NCBI GenBank assembly: GCA_023441125.1
Contig: JAEZQV010000116.1
Coordinates: forward strand, 1-18,564
DNA from: Bacillota bacterium
GTDB lineage: Bacteria > Bacillota_C > Negativicutes > Sporomusales > Sporomusaceae
Length of the DNA stretch: 18,564 nucleotides
Reading direction: 5' to 3'
Shown here: piece by piece, positions 1 to 6,133 of the stretch
Numbering within the stretch: position 1 is the first letter of the stretch
Layout of the letters: every line of letters begins with the position of its first letter
Notes under the pieces: model-generated
Database searches by the model: none
Told to the model about the DNA's origin: nothing
The model's input: only the letters and a program-made list of their open reading frames with translations
Translations under genes and position numbers: made by a program

Positions 1-472
1 GCATAATACCAGTGAATACGGCAATCCAGAGGTAAACTTCCTGCCGCGGTATCTCCCCTTGCGCCATTCCCTCTTCTAAGATGTTACGAATGACGAAGTG
101 AGGCTTGATGTTCTCGGCCACTAAATCCCAGAAGGAATATTGCGATAGCAATGCAAAACGGATTTCCGCAGGATATTCGCGATATAGATCGTACGTTATC
201 TCGACAATGCGGCAAAGTTTTGCAATAGCGCCATGTTCACTGTTGTCGATTTGTTTTATTCGGCCGGTGTAGTCGCTGACAATTGCGGTAAAAATATACA
301 GCGCCATATCTTCTTTGCCTTTAAAATGCTTATATAAAGCCGCTTCGGATACACCTGCGGCCTTGGCAATATCCCGCACCGAAACAGCATCATAGCCCCT
401 GGCGGCAAACAAAGTCAGGCTGGCTTTCAATAGCTCCGCCTTTTTTCCCTCGCATCTCAATACTTGCTGCAT
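1..472 (-). CDS. TetR-family transcriptional regulator (C-terminus cut by window edge)
   Basis: My translation from the ATG at 470-472 gives about 157 residues before the left edge. The N-terminus is a typical TetR helix-turn-helix: a helix with LFAARGYDAVSVRDIA, then AGVSEAALYKHFKGKEDM (about residues 21-56). The rest is a helical ligand-binding and dimerisation domain whose end is missing, so ligand and length cannot be judged. The start is supported by AGGAGG at 478-483. A GTTAAC-ATTC-GTTAAC inverted repeat lies just upstream of that site, and a 34-bp version of it covers the promoter of the gene at 527-1318. By family precedent this protein is probably a repressor of both itself and that membrane-protein gene. 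Confidence 0.93.
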   Translation of the reverse strand, partial: MQQVLRCEGKKAELLKASLTLFAARGYDAVSVRDIAKAAGVSEAALYKHFKGKEDMALYIFTAIVSDYTGRIKQIDNSEHGAIAKLCRIVEITYDLYREYPAEIRFALLSQYSFWDLVAENIKPHFVIRNILEEGMAQGEIPRQEVYLWIAVFTGIM

Positions 473-485
473 AACAGCCTCCTAA

Positions 486-503
486 AGTTAACATTCGTTA
501 ACT
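486..503. promoter_or_regulatory. Operator of the TetR-family gene (inverted repeat)
   Basis: AGTTAAC-ATTC-GTTAACT has 7-bp arms and a 4-bp spacer. It starts just downstream of the -10 box at 506-511, covers the expected transcription start near 499, and ends 2 bp before the AGGAGG ribosome site. The 16-bp core matches the operator at 1329-1362 at 14 of 16 positions. Position and symmetry fit autorepression. Confidence 0.82.
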
Positions 504-505
504 TG

Positions 506-534
506 AGTATATAAAAAAATTTGTGATCAGTCAA
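506..534 (-). promoter_or_regulatory. Sigma-A promoter of the TetR-family gene
   Basis: On the minus strand, TTGACT (529-534), a 17-bp spacer and TATACT (506-511) make a good sigma-A promoter. The -35 box overlaps the stop codon of the upstream membrane-protein gene (527-529), so the regulator can be transcribed separately from it although the two genes are collinear. Confidence 0.75.
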
Positions 535-1318
535 GAAGTATTGTATTTCCGTCGCGGTTGCTGTCGGGTGCCGCCGGCGCGACGGGGCGAAACAGCAAAA
601 TGCCGGCGGCAGCCGCTAAATGCTTCAAGGTGTGGCCGCTAAGCATCTGCTGGGTAAGCTGAAATACCAAGGCATCATGTAACTCGAAAAATTTCGCCAT
701 ACTATAGCAGCCAAGCAATAACCAGTAAAATTTACTGTGGCGCCACGATCGCGGAAACAGCAGGAGTACTGCCGGTATCAGCAACATCGGCAGATACTGG
801 GTCAATATGTAGAACCGCAAATCGCCTGCCCCTGCCAGTTCAGTGGCCCACCAGTAAATAACACTAAACAGGCCGCTAAACACTAAGGGCAAAAAAAGTT
901 TTCGCCCGATCTCCCCGCCTATGCGCTCGTCAAGGACACACGCAGTCAAGGCAGCAAACCCCATGGTCATCGGCAGCCGGTCCCAAACCAAAGTTGTGTT
1001 GGCTGGCTGCAGGTGGTAATAAGCCGAGCCAAAGCCAACAAGAATAACCGAAAAGAAGAAAAATCGCCATAGCTTCGCTTCCTTTGATGGCACCCACTGC
1101 CGAATCCTGATAAGACCGATTACACCGGCAATAATAAAGGCGGCGTTCGAAATAACATCATTCGCATTGGCTACGCCAAAGTGCTCTTGGCTGTCGGCAA
1201 ACGCATGGTACTCCTTAGCCTGCGGTATCGGCTCCAAACTACAGACGATACCGATAGCAATAATAACTATAACTATGAGCAAACAAAACTTTAGCCGCAA
1301 GATTGTCTCGTTAAGCAT
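527..1318 (-). CDS. Ceramidase-like integral membrane protein (CREST superfamily)
   Basis: A 263-residue multi-pass membrane protein with about seven hydrophobic segments. Motifs match the alkaline ceramidase/phytoceramidase-like family: FADSQEHFG (40-48) followed by NDVISNAAF, GSAYYHLQP with Ser98 and His102, WDRLPMT with Asp113, and HTLKH with His229 and His233. In the CREST superfamily the Ser, Asp and three His form a zinc hydrolase site, and all five are present. An amide-hydrolase activity on a membrane lipid is therefore likely, but the substrate is unknown. The start at 1318 has GGAGG 7 nt upstream. The gene has its own promoter with a large palindromic operator and is followed by the TetR gene, so it is probably that regulator's main target. 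Confidence 0.85.
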   Translation of the reverse strand: MLNETILRLKFCLLIVIVIIAIGIVCSLEPIPQAKEYHAFADSQEHFGVANANDVISNAAFIIAGVIGLIRIRQWVPSKEAKLWRFFFFSVILVGFGSAYYHLQPANTTLVWDRLPMTMGFAALTACVLDERIGGEIGRKLFLPLVFSGLFSVIYWWATELAGAGDLRFYILTQYLPMLLIPAVLLLFPRSWRHSKFYWLLLGCYSMAKFFELHDALVFQLTQQMLSGHTLKHLAAAAGILLFRPVAPAAPDSNRDGNTILLD

Positions 1319-1328
1319 TTTTCCCTCC

Positions 1329-1362
1329 TACAATTTAGTTAACGATCGTTAACTAAATTGTA
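1329..1362. promoter_or_regulatory. 34-bp perfect palindromic operator upstream of the ceramidase-like gene
   Basis: The sequence is its own reverse complement across all 34 bp, centred on GTTAACGATCGTTAAC (1338-1353). It contains the whole -10 box (1357-1362) and the expected transcription start, and ends next to the ribosome site. The core recurs in front of the TetR gene at 486-503. Binding here would block polymerase directly. Confidence 0.85.
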
Positions 1363-1386
1363 ATACATTCCCATAAAGTCTGTCAA
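1357..1386 (-). promoter_or_regulatory. Sigma-A promoter of the ceramidase-like gene
   Basis: On the minus strand, TTGACA (1381-1386), an 18-bp spacer and TACAAT (1357-1362). The -35 is a perfect consensus match. The -10 lies entirely inside the palindromic operator. Confidence 0.75.
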
Positions 1387-1389
1387 GCT

Positions 1390-1447
1390 AAAAGGTGTCA
1401 TTCACTCTGTTCCTTTAACATCAGCTGCATCAGAAGAACCGTCCCTT
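1390..1447. repeat. Remnant of a clostridial-type intergenic repeat
   Basis: The two segments GTGTCATTCACTCTGTTCC (about 1396-1414) and AGAAGAACCGTCCCTTCG (about 1433-1450) resemble the degenerate halves of a dispersed intergenic repeat that I recall from many Firmicute genomes. Only one copy lies in this window, so the call rests on recognition rather than on repetition seen here. A 10-bp direct duplication (CTTCGATGCG twice, 1445-1464) follows it. Confidence 0.35.
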
Positions 1448-1489
1448 CGATGCGCTTCGATGCGCGGATCACCACAATCAAAGCCTCAC

Positions 1490-2692
1490 TCATTGAACTG
1501 CTGCTGCATTCTCCTGATCTCCGCTCTCAGCAGCAGGCACTGGCAAAGCTTCCTCTTCAAGCTTAAAAATAATTGGCAGGGTCACAGCGCAGGCAATTGG
1601 CTTACCATGTAACCTGGCCGGGAAAAACTCCCATTGCCGGATACTGTCTAAGGCTGCAGCATCAAGGGACTTTGACCCGGAACTTTGCAAAATTACGATA
1701 TTTTCCGGTTTGCCTGTTGCTGATATGGTGACTTGCAGCCGAACAGTACCCTCTTCAGCATTTATTCGGGCCTCTAACGGATATACTGGCGGTGACATTT
1801 TGACGCGCGGAGGTGTTATACTCGCGGGATCGGGAGACTGTGCGGTAATGAGTTGCCGGTTGTATTCAGCGGCTTGGGCTTTGACCTCTGCCGGAATAAT
1901 AATGGGTTCGCTATTGTCCAGTTTGGAATAGGATACCGTGGCTGAAAGCTTACTATTATTGCAGAATTTCAACAGCTCTGCTTTATGCTGAGCATCAATG
2001 CCATTCATCTCACTTGCATTCTTGCCGATTTGCGCAATAAGGCCTGATAAATCGAAGTCAAATCTCGCTTTGGCAGCAATTTTTTTATCAATTCTCACTG
2101 TATAGTCAAAATCATCAATATTGCTGAAAAGTTGATTAATAATCGCGATTTGCGAAGTACTGTCTGCCGGCATATGTCGGGTAAGTTCCTTAAGAATACA
2201 ATTCCCGTTTAAGGTAACTTTGAGAACAATTGCATCTTTGTCTTCACTCAGGACAGATATTTTGGTGATATATTCCATAAGATTATTTTTTTTTGAGCTG
2301 TCTAACGGACTGTATGGCAGAGATTGCTTTATCCAGGTATTATCCTTGATATTTGAATATCCAATTAACTGATTGTCAGCTTCTTCAAAATAATAAATCG
2401 CTTTTTGAGTAACGCTTCTTGTCGGCGTCTCCATTGTAAATCTAGCAGTCCCTTTCCCTAACACCGGCTTGGTTTGCGTATCGCATTCGGCATTGATCAC
2501 AATGTTGAAAGTATTATCTTGGAGTGGGAGTAACGCTGTAACCACAATATCCAGATGGTAACGATCCAATTTTTCAAGATTTTGATAGGTATTGGCAAGT
2601 ATCTCCTTAGCTTTTACCGAATCTGATGAAATCGCATTACAGACAGGACTTGCCACGAGCAGTAAGATTAGCAAAATAGCGCTGATACGCAT
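1490..2692 (-). CDS. Secreted protein with TonB C-terminal domain
   Basis: 400 residues. An N-terminal Sec signal peptide (about residues 1-20, ending VCNAISS) leads into a beta-rich middle region (about 25-270) with no motif I can name; it recalls lipoprotein-like LolA/LppX-type folds but that is weak. The end (about 303-378) is a TonB C-terminal domain: VYPLEAR, EEGTVRLQVTI, ILQSSGSKSLDAAALDSIRQW and FFPARLHGKP. The usual N-terminal membrane anchor and Pro-rich spacer of energy-transducing TonB are absent, so it is probably a soluble periplasmic protein. A Glu/Ala-rich tail follows. The start has AGGAGG 7 nt upstream. It is the first gene after a cobalamin riboswitch with terminator, which points to B12-repressed expression and a possible link to outer-membrane B12 uptake. 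That link is inference. Confidence 0.85.
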   Translation of the reverse strand: MRISAILLILLLVASPVCNAISSDSVKAKEILANTYQNLEKLDRYHLDIVVTALLPLQDNTFNIVINAECDTQTKPVLGKGTARFTMETPTRSVTQKAIYYFEEADNQLIGYSNIKDNTWIKQSLPYSPLDSSKKNNLMEYITKISVLSEDKDAIVLKVTLNGNCILKELTRHMPADSTSQIAIINQLFSNIDDFDYTVRIDKKIAAKARFDFDLSGLIAQIGKNASEMNGIDAQHKAELLKFCNNSKLSATVSYSKLDNSEPIIIPAEVKAQAAEYNRQLITAQSPDPASITPPRVKMSPPVYPLEARINAEEGTVRLQVTISATGKPENIVILQSSGSKSLDAAALDSIRQWEFFPARLHGKPIACAVTLPIIFKLEEEALPVPAAESGDQENAAAVQ

Positions 2693-2719
2693 AGGTCCCT
2701 CCTAAATAATTTCTTTAAG

Positions 2720-2818
2720 CTATATCAATCCGTCCGGTAATAACAAACCCTCGCGCGTGTTTTTCAGGAGAGTTTCCGTGCCGGGGCGAATACTATCCAG
2801 ATTAAAGCTTGCTGGCAT
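2720..2818 (-). other. Possible 32-codon small ORF in the riboswitch leader
   Basis: Between the riboswitch terminator and the TonB-domain gene an ATG at 2816-2818 opens a 32-residue frame with a plausible composition (core SIRPGTETLLKNTREGLLLP). There is no clear ribosome site. It may be a chance frame, a leader peptide, or the decayed end of a lost gene. Confidence 0.2.
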
Positions 2819-2845
2819 GGACGTCAGTTCATGCCGTCATAAACA

Positions 2846-2876
2846 GAAAAAGCATCCCAGGATGCCCACGGATGCT
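2846..2876 (-). terminator. Intrinsic terminator of the cobalamin riboswitch
   Basis: On the minus strand AGCATCC (2870-2876) pairs with GGATGCT (2851-2857) across a 12-nt loop and runs into TTTTTCTG. It lies about 65 nt after the aptamer's 3' end and about 150 nt before the next start codon, which suits an expression platform working by transcription termination. A second GCATCC within the loop offers an alternative pairing for switching. Confidence 0.75.
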
Positions 2877-2940
2877 TGCTACCTATAGTTAATTTGCCTG
2901 GTACCACACAACAGCAAACTGTCCATACGTACAAATCCCC

Positions 2941-3139
2941 TTCCCATCGCTCGTGGGTCAGCGGCGATTGTCATATAGGCAGTTCTCCTGGCTCTGGTTT
3001 CATCGCTTGCCCGGCCTTCCCGGGATTTTCATCCTAGTGGCATTCTTCAGGCTTACTCGCCATTACAGTGGCGGGACCGCGCCGGTCTTGCACCGGTCTT
3101 CCCTATTGAGCCCCTCCGGGCACCTATACCTGGTTATTA
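2941..3139 (-). ncRNA. Cobalamin (adenosylcobalamin-type) riboswitch
   Basis: Read on the minus strand, the region shows the family's conserved blocks in order: GGTGCCC near the 5' end, GGGAAGACCGGTGCAAGACC, GGTCCCGCCACTGTAA, GGCGAGTAAGCC, GATGAAAATCCCGGG, and the B12 box AGCCAGGAGAACTGCC followed by TATA (2974-2993). P1 forms between TATAGG (3122-3127) and CCTATA (2974-2979). A following hairpin (CCCA/TGGG, 2943-2957) is in the right place for P13. The first gene downstream on this strand is the TonB-domain protein. Confidence 0.95.
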
Positions 3140-3140
3140 A

Positions 3141-3325
3141 GTTTAAGGCGCCTAAGTTTACCGCTAACACGTTTTACATTCATAGTTGTTATTGTTAATT
3201 AAATACTGCATTGCATATTTTTTCTATAATTTTAATTCGGTTAAATATTTGAAATTCCTTTAATAAATTATTTGTTTCTTTAAAATTTCAGGAATCACCA
3301 TCGAAACTCCTGATTTATAATAATG
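3141..3325. other. AT-rich gap upstream of the riboswitch
   Basis: No convincing ORF or RNA. The riboswitch promoter should be here on the minus strand, but I see only poor hexamer combinations around 3205-3250. Confidence 0.5.
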
Positions 3326-3363
3326 AGAGCCAAAACAATCGCTTGCACGAGTGTTTTGGCTCT
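3326..3363 (-). terminator. Stem-loop after the LivK-like gene, probable terminator
   Basis: A 12-bp perfect stem (AGAGCCAAAACA at 3326-3337 with TGTTTTGGCTCT at 3352-3363) and a 14-nt loop start 9 bp after the stop codon. The following minus-strand sequence (CATTATTATAAATC) is AT-rich but lacks a solid T run, so termination may be moderate. Confidence 0.65.
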
Positions 3364-3372
3364 GTCAGCTAA

Positions 3373-4539
3373 TTACGGCTTCACTGTCGCTTTATACATT
3401 TGCTTGCCGTCTTTCATTTCAATAATAACGGCATTTTTCACGGCATCATGAGTGGCATTCAAGGTGGTGGAACCCGTGACGGTGGCAAAATCCTTAGTTG
3501 CGGCCAAAGCTTCCCGGATTTTAGCCGGTTCCAGGCTGTTCGCCCGTTTAATGGCGTCAATCAGCACATTGGCGGCATCGTAGCCAAGTACCGCCATAGC
3601 GTCAGGTGCCTGGCCGTATTCTTTTTTATAAGCTTCGACAAACGCTTTGGAAGCGGCACTGGTATCATCCACGGAATAATGATTGGTAAAGAAGGTATTA
3701 TTTAAGGCTGCGGCTGTGCCGATTTCCACCAGTTTCGGCGAATCCCAGCCGTCACCGCCGACAATTGGTATATTGATGCCCAGTTCGCGGGCTTGCTTGA
3801 CAATTTTACCGACTTCTTCGTAGTAACCCGGCACGTACAAAACATCGGCATTGAGTGCTTTTACCTTCGTCAGGATGGTTTTAAAATCCTGGTCTTTCTG
3901 TAAGTAAGCCTCTTCTGCCAGAACCGCCCCGCCGCCCTTAGTAAAGGCCTCCTTGAAGAACGCAGCCAGGCCTTTGCTGTAGTCGCTGCTGCTGTCAACC
4001 AGAATGGCGGCCTTTTTCAGGTTCAGGGTATTTAAAACAAAGTTGGCGCCTACCGTACCCTGGAACGGGTCGATAAAGCAAACCCGGAAAGTATAATCTT
4101 TTACTTTAGCGGTTTTCTCATCCACCGTTACTTTGGGATTGGTTGCTCCTACGGCCAGGAACGGAACTTTGGTGGATTCGGCCACACTGGAGGCAGCAAT
4201 GGCATTGGAGCTGGCAAACATCCCGGTGATAGCAACCACTTTATCCTGGGTTGCCAGTTTGGTCATCGCATTGGCAGACTCTGACGGCTCGCTTTTATTA
4301 TCAGCGATAACAGCCTGTATTTGCTTGCCAAGTACACCGCCCTTAGCGTTGGCTTCTTTAATAGCCATTTTGGCGCCGTTGGCAGATGAGGTTCCCATGG
4401 TGGCGTTGCCGCCGGTCATTTCATTTAAGATACCGATTTTTACTTCATTGGATGACATCCCGCCACAGCCGGCCAACGCACCGGCCATTAACACCATCAC
4501 TGTCAACAGAGCCATCCATCTTACCTTGATACTACTCAT
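3373..4539 (-). CDS. Branched-chain amino acid-type ABC transporter substrate-binding lipoprotein (LivK-like)
   Basis: 388 residues from the ATG at 4537-4539, preferred over an in-frame start 21 codons upstream because AGGGGGAAG lies just before it and the signal peptide then begins normally. A lipoprotein signal ends LAGC with Cys25. The mature protein opens KIGILNEMTGGNATMG and continues with ANAKGGVLGKQIQ, the hallmark start of type I periplasmic binding proteins of the Leu/Ile/Val family. It should bind an amino acid or related small carboxylate outside the cytoplasmic membrane and deliver it to an ABC permease. No liv permease or ATPase genes adjoin it in this window, so it is an orphan. 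It has its own promoter, a dyad operator and a long leader, and is separated from the tct operon by a terminator. Confidence 0.93.
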   Translation of the reverse strand: MSSIKVRWMALLTVMVLMAGALAGCGGMSSNEVKIGILNEMTGGNATMGTSSANGAKMAIKEANAKGGVLGKQIQAVIADNKSEPSESANAMTKLATQDKVVAITGMFASSNAIAASSVAESTKVPFLAVGATNPKVTVDEKTAKVKDYTFRVCFIDPFQGTVGANFVLNTLNLKKAAILVDSSSDYSKGLAAFFKEAFTKGGGAVLAEEAYLQKDQDFKTILTKVKALNADVLYVPGYYEEVGKIVKQARELGINIPIVGGDGWDSPKLVEIGTAAALNNTFFTNHYSVDDTSAASKAFVEAYKKEYGQAPDAMAVLGYDAANVLIDAIKRANSLEPAKIREALAATKDFATVTGSTTLNATHDAVKNAVIIEMKDGKQMYKATVKP

Positions 4540-4640
4540 TGATAAAATCTTCCCCCTCTTTTGGCCGCAACACTTACCGTGAACAGATAAATCCGCCGGC
4601 AAGACTGCTGCAGCGAATTCGTTTCAGGCTTATGTAAACA

Positions 4641-4736
4641 GACCGATTATCGACCAACACGACTGGCGTAACCTAGTACCGAGAAAGCCAGTCCATGTTG
4701 CCTTTATCCTGCAGAAAAGGTTTCCCTTTCTGACGG
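4641..4736. repeat. Structured repeat element, copy 1 (in LivK-like gene leader)
   Basis: It aligns with 17450-17542. Shared blocks in the same order are AACACGACT (4656-4664), CCGAG (4679-4683), TGTTGCCTTTATCC (4696-4709; 13 of 14 identical in copy 2) and CTTTCT (4726-4731). Hairpin A pairs AACA and GACTGGC (4656-4667) with GCCAGTC and TGTT (4687-4699). Hairpin B pairs CAGAAA (4712-4717) with TTTCTG (4727-4732). I do not recognise it as a named RNA family. It lies in the predicted minus-strand leader of the LivK-like gene. Confidence 0.6.
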
Positions 4737-4812
4737 AAACAAAAAATACCAAAATGTCCTTCTACAATATACTTTTATGATGTTTTTTTAATCCTGTACA
4801 CTATAGATCTAC

Positions 4813-4841
4813 ATTATATTACATCACCACAGCTTTTTCAA
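4813..4841 (-). promoter_or_regulatory. Sigma-A promoter of the LivK-like gene
   Basis: On the minus strand, TTGAAA (4836-4841), a 17-bp spacer and a consensus TATAAT (4813-4818). Predicted start near 4806, giving a leader of about 265 nt. Confidence 0.82.
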
Positions 4842-4871
4842 GATAATTAGTGATACCCATCACTAATTATC
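4842..4871. promoter_or_regulatory. 30-bp dyad operator abutting the -35 box
   Basis: Perfect 13-bp arms (GATAATTAGTGAT and its complement) around a 4-bp centre. The inner part, AGTGA-N6-TCACT, equally TGAT-N4-ATCA, resembles CRP/FNR-family half-sites. It touches the -35 box directly and is centred near -50. It could also act as a plus-strand terminator (T run follows), but no plus-strand gene precedes it. Confidence 0.65.
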
Positions 4872-4961
4872 ATTAATTTTTTTATCATTTGTATTTGCTA
4901 AGAATACACAACCGCGATTCGTCCTTCTATGGCATTACAAATAACTAACTCTTACAGGAGT

Positions 4962-5010
4962 AAAAATAAAAAAATAATGCACATTTCCCTGTAATGAAGG
5001 TTCTGTGCAT
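4962..5010 (-). terminator. Terminator of the tct operon
   Basis: On the minus strand ATGCACA (5004-5010) pairs with TGTGCAT (4977-4983) over a 20-nt loop and is followed by TATTTTTTTATTTTT. It begins 16 bp after the stop codon of the last tctC. Confidence 0.8.
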
Positions 5011-5025
5011 AGAGTCTGTTCCACA

Positions 5026-6051
5026 TTATTTCTTTTGTGCGGCTATCAGCTCGGCGATGCCGGTTTCTTTTACTATTTTGGTGAGTTTGGCGTTATCGGC
5101 TATCCATTGGTCACTGAATTCATCCGGGCCCAGATATTCCACCGCCATGCCGATGTCTTCCATACTCTTTTTAAATTCAGGATTATTAACCATCTCTTTA
5201 AGACCGGCTGCTATTTTTTCCTTGTCATTTTTAGCCATGCCTTTCGGAGCTGCCACGCCAAGCCAGGAGTCGGAGACAACATTTACACCCTGGTCTTTAA
5301 GAGTAGGCACATTCTCGAAACCAGGAATGGTTAAGCGTTTTTCCCCTGCTACCCCCAAAAGCCGGATTGTGCCGTTTTTGACATGCTCTTTTAACGGCGA
5401 CGGAGTAGCTGCGATGATAAGCTGGATATGACCGCCCAGCAAAGCAGCCAAGGCTTCCGAATCGCCTTTAAAAGGTACCTGGACAATGTCAATTCCGGCT
5501 TCCCGGGCAAGCATTTCCCCCGTAAGATGAGTTGCCGTACCCAAACCGGCATGGCCGAACTTAATTTCCCCAGGGTGTTTTTTCGCATAGGCAACTAATT
5601 CACTGAGATTTTGCCAGGGAAGTTCGCTGGCAGTACACAGAATCATAGGCGCAGATGCAACTTTTGCCAATGGCTCCAAAGCGGTGGGATAATGGTATCT
5701 GGTTGGCCCAAATAGCGGTTGCAGCATCACACTCATGGGCACAATGCCAATGGTATACCCATCCGGGCTGGCGCCGGCAAGCTCATTCATGCCAATGGTA
5801 GCGGCTCCACCTGGTTTGTTAACAACAACAAAAGGCTGGCCAAGCTGCTGTTTTGCGGTCCTTTCCAGCATTCGGGCCACTACATCCGCACTGCCGCCGG
5901 CAGCATACGGTACAATCACATTAATCGGTTTGACCGGATATTTTTCTACAGCAACACTTTCCTTCGCCCCTGTGGCGCAGCCCCCCAGCATAATAAAGGC
6001 CATGCACAAGCAAACTCCCAGTAAAATGAGTAAAATCCGCCTCAAACCCAT
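5026..6051 (-). CDS. tctC: TctC-type solute-binding lipoprotein, copy 1 (last gene of operon)
   Basis: 341 residues, tripartite tricarboxylate transporter receptor (Bug/TctC family). It should capture a carboxylate outside the membrane and hand it to TctAB. A lipobox MLGGC gives Cys25. The first ligand loop reads VPYAAGGSAD (47-56), unlike any sibling; the domain continues NKPGGAATIG and NELAGASPDGYTIG. The middle motif is TATH (172-175) and the second loop AATPSPLKEH (214-223). It is the most diverged of the six: where the others have F-F/S-WNG-I/V/G-APKGL it has DSWLGVAAPKGM. The start has AGGGGG 9 nt upstream. It is followed by the operon terminator. Confidence 0.95.
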   Translation of the reverse strand: MGLRRILLILLGVCLCMAFIMLGGCATGAKESVAVEKYPVKPINVIVPYAAGGSADVVARMLERTAKQQLGQPFVVVNKPGGAATIGMNELAGASPDGYTIGIVPMSVMLQPLFGPTRYHYPTALEPLAKVASAPMILCTASELPWQNLSELVAYAKKHPGEIKFGHAGLGTATHLTGEMLAREAGIDIVQVPFKGDSEALAALLGGHIQLIIAATPSPLKEHVKNGTIRLLGVAGEKRLTIPGFENVPTLKDQGVNVVSDSWLGVAAPKGMAKNDKEKIAAGLKEMVNNPEFKKSMEDIGMAVEYLGPDEFSDQWIADNAKLTKIVKETGIAELIAAQKK

Positions 6052-6133
6052 TAACTAATCCCCCTTCTTCAATCCTCGTAATGACTTTGCCATTCCTGCT
6101 TTACTCCACCGGCGCAATAATTAGATTTTGTCG

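Noticed and set aside
4540..4602. Upstream start for the LivK-like gene (21 more residues)
   Set aside because: It would put a Cys/Lys-rich stretch before a complete lipoprotein signal peptide, and the ribosome site fits the later ATG.
4641..4736. Cyclic-di-GMP (GEMM) riboswitch, suggested by GGGAAACC and AAAGGCAAC on the minus strand
   Set aside because: The conserved GACGCAAAGCC block and the tetraloop-receptor arrangement are missing, and the second copy lacks the GGGAAACC.
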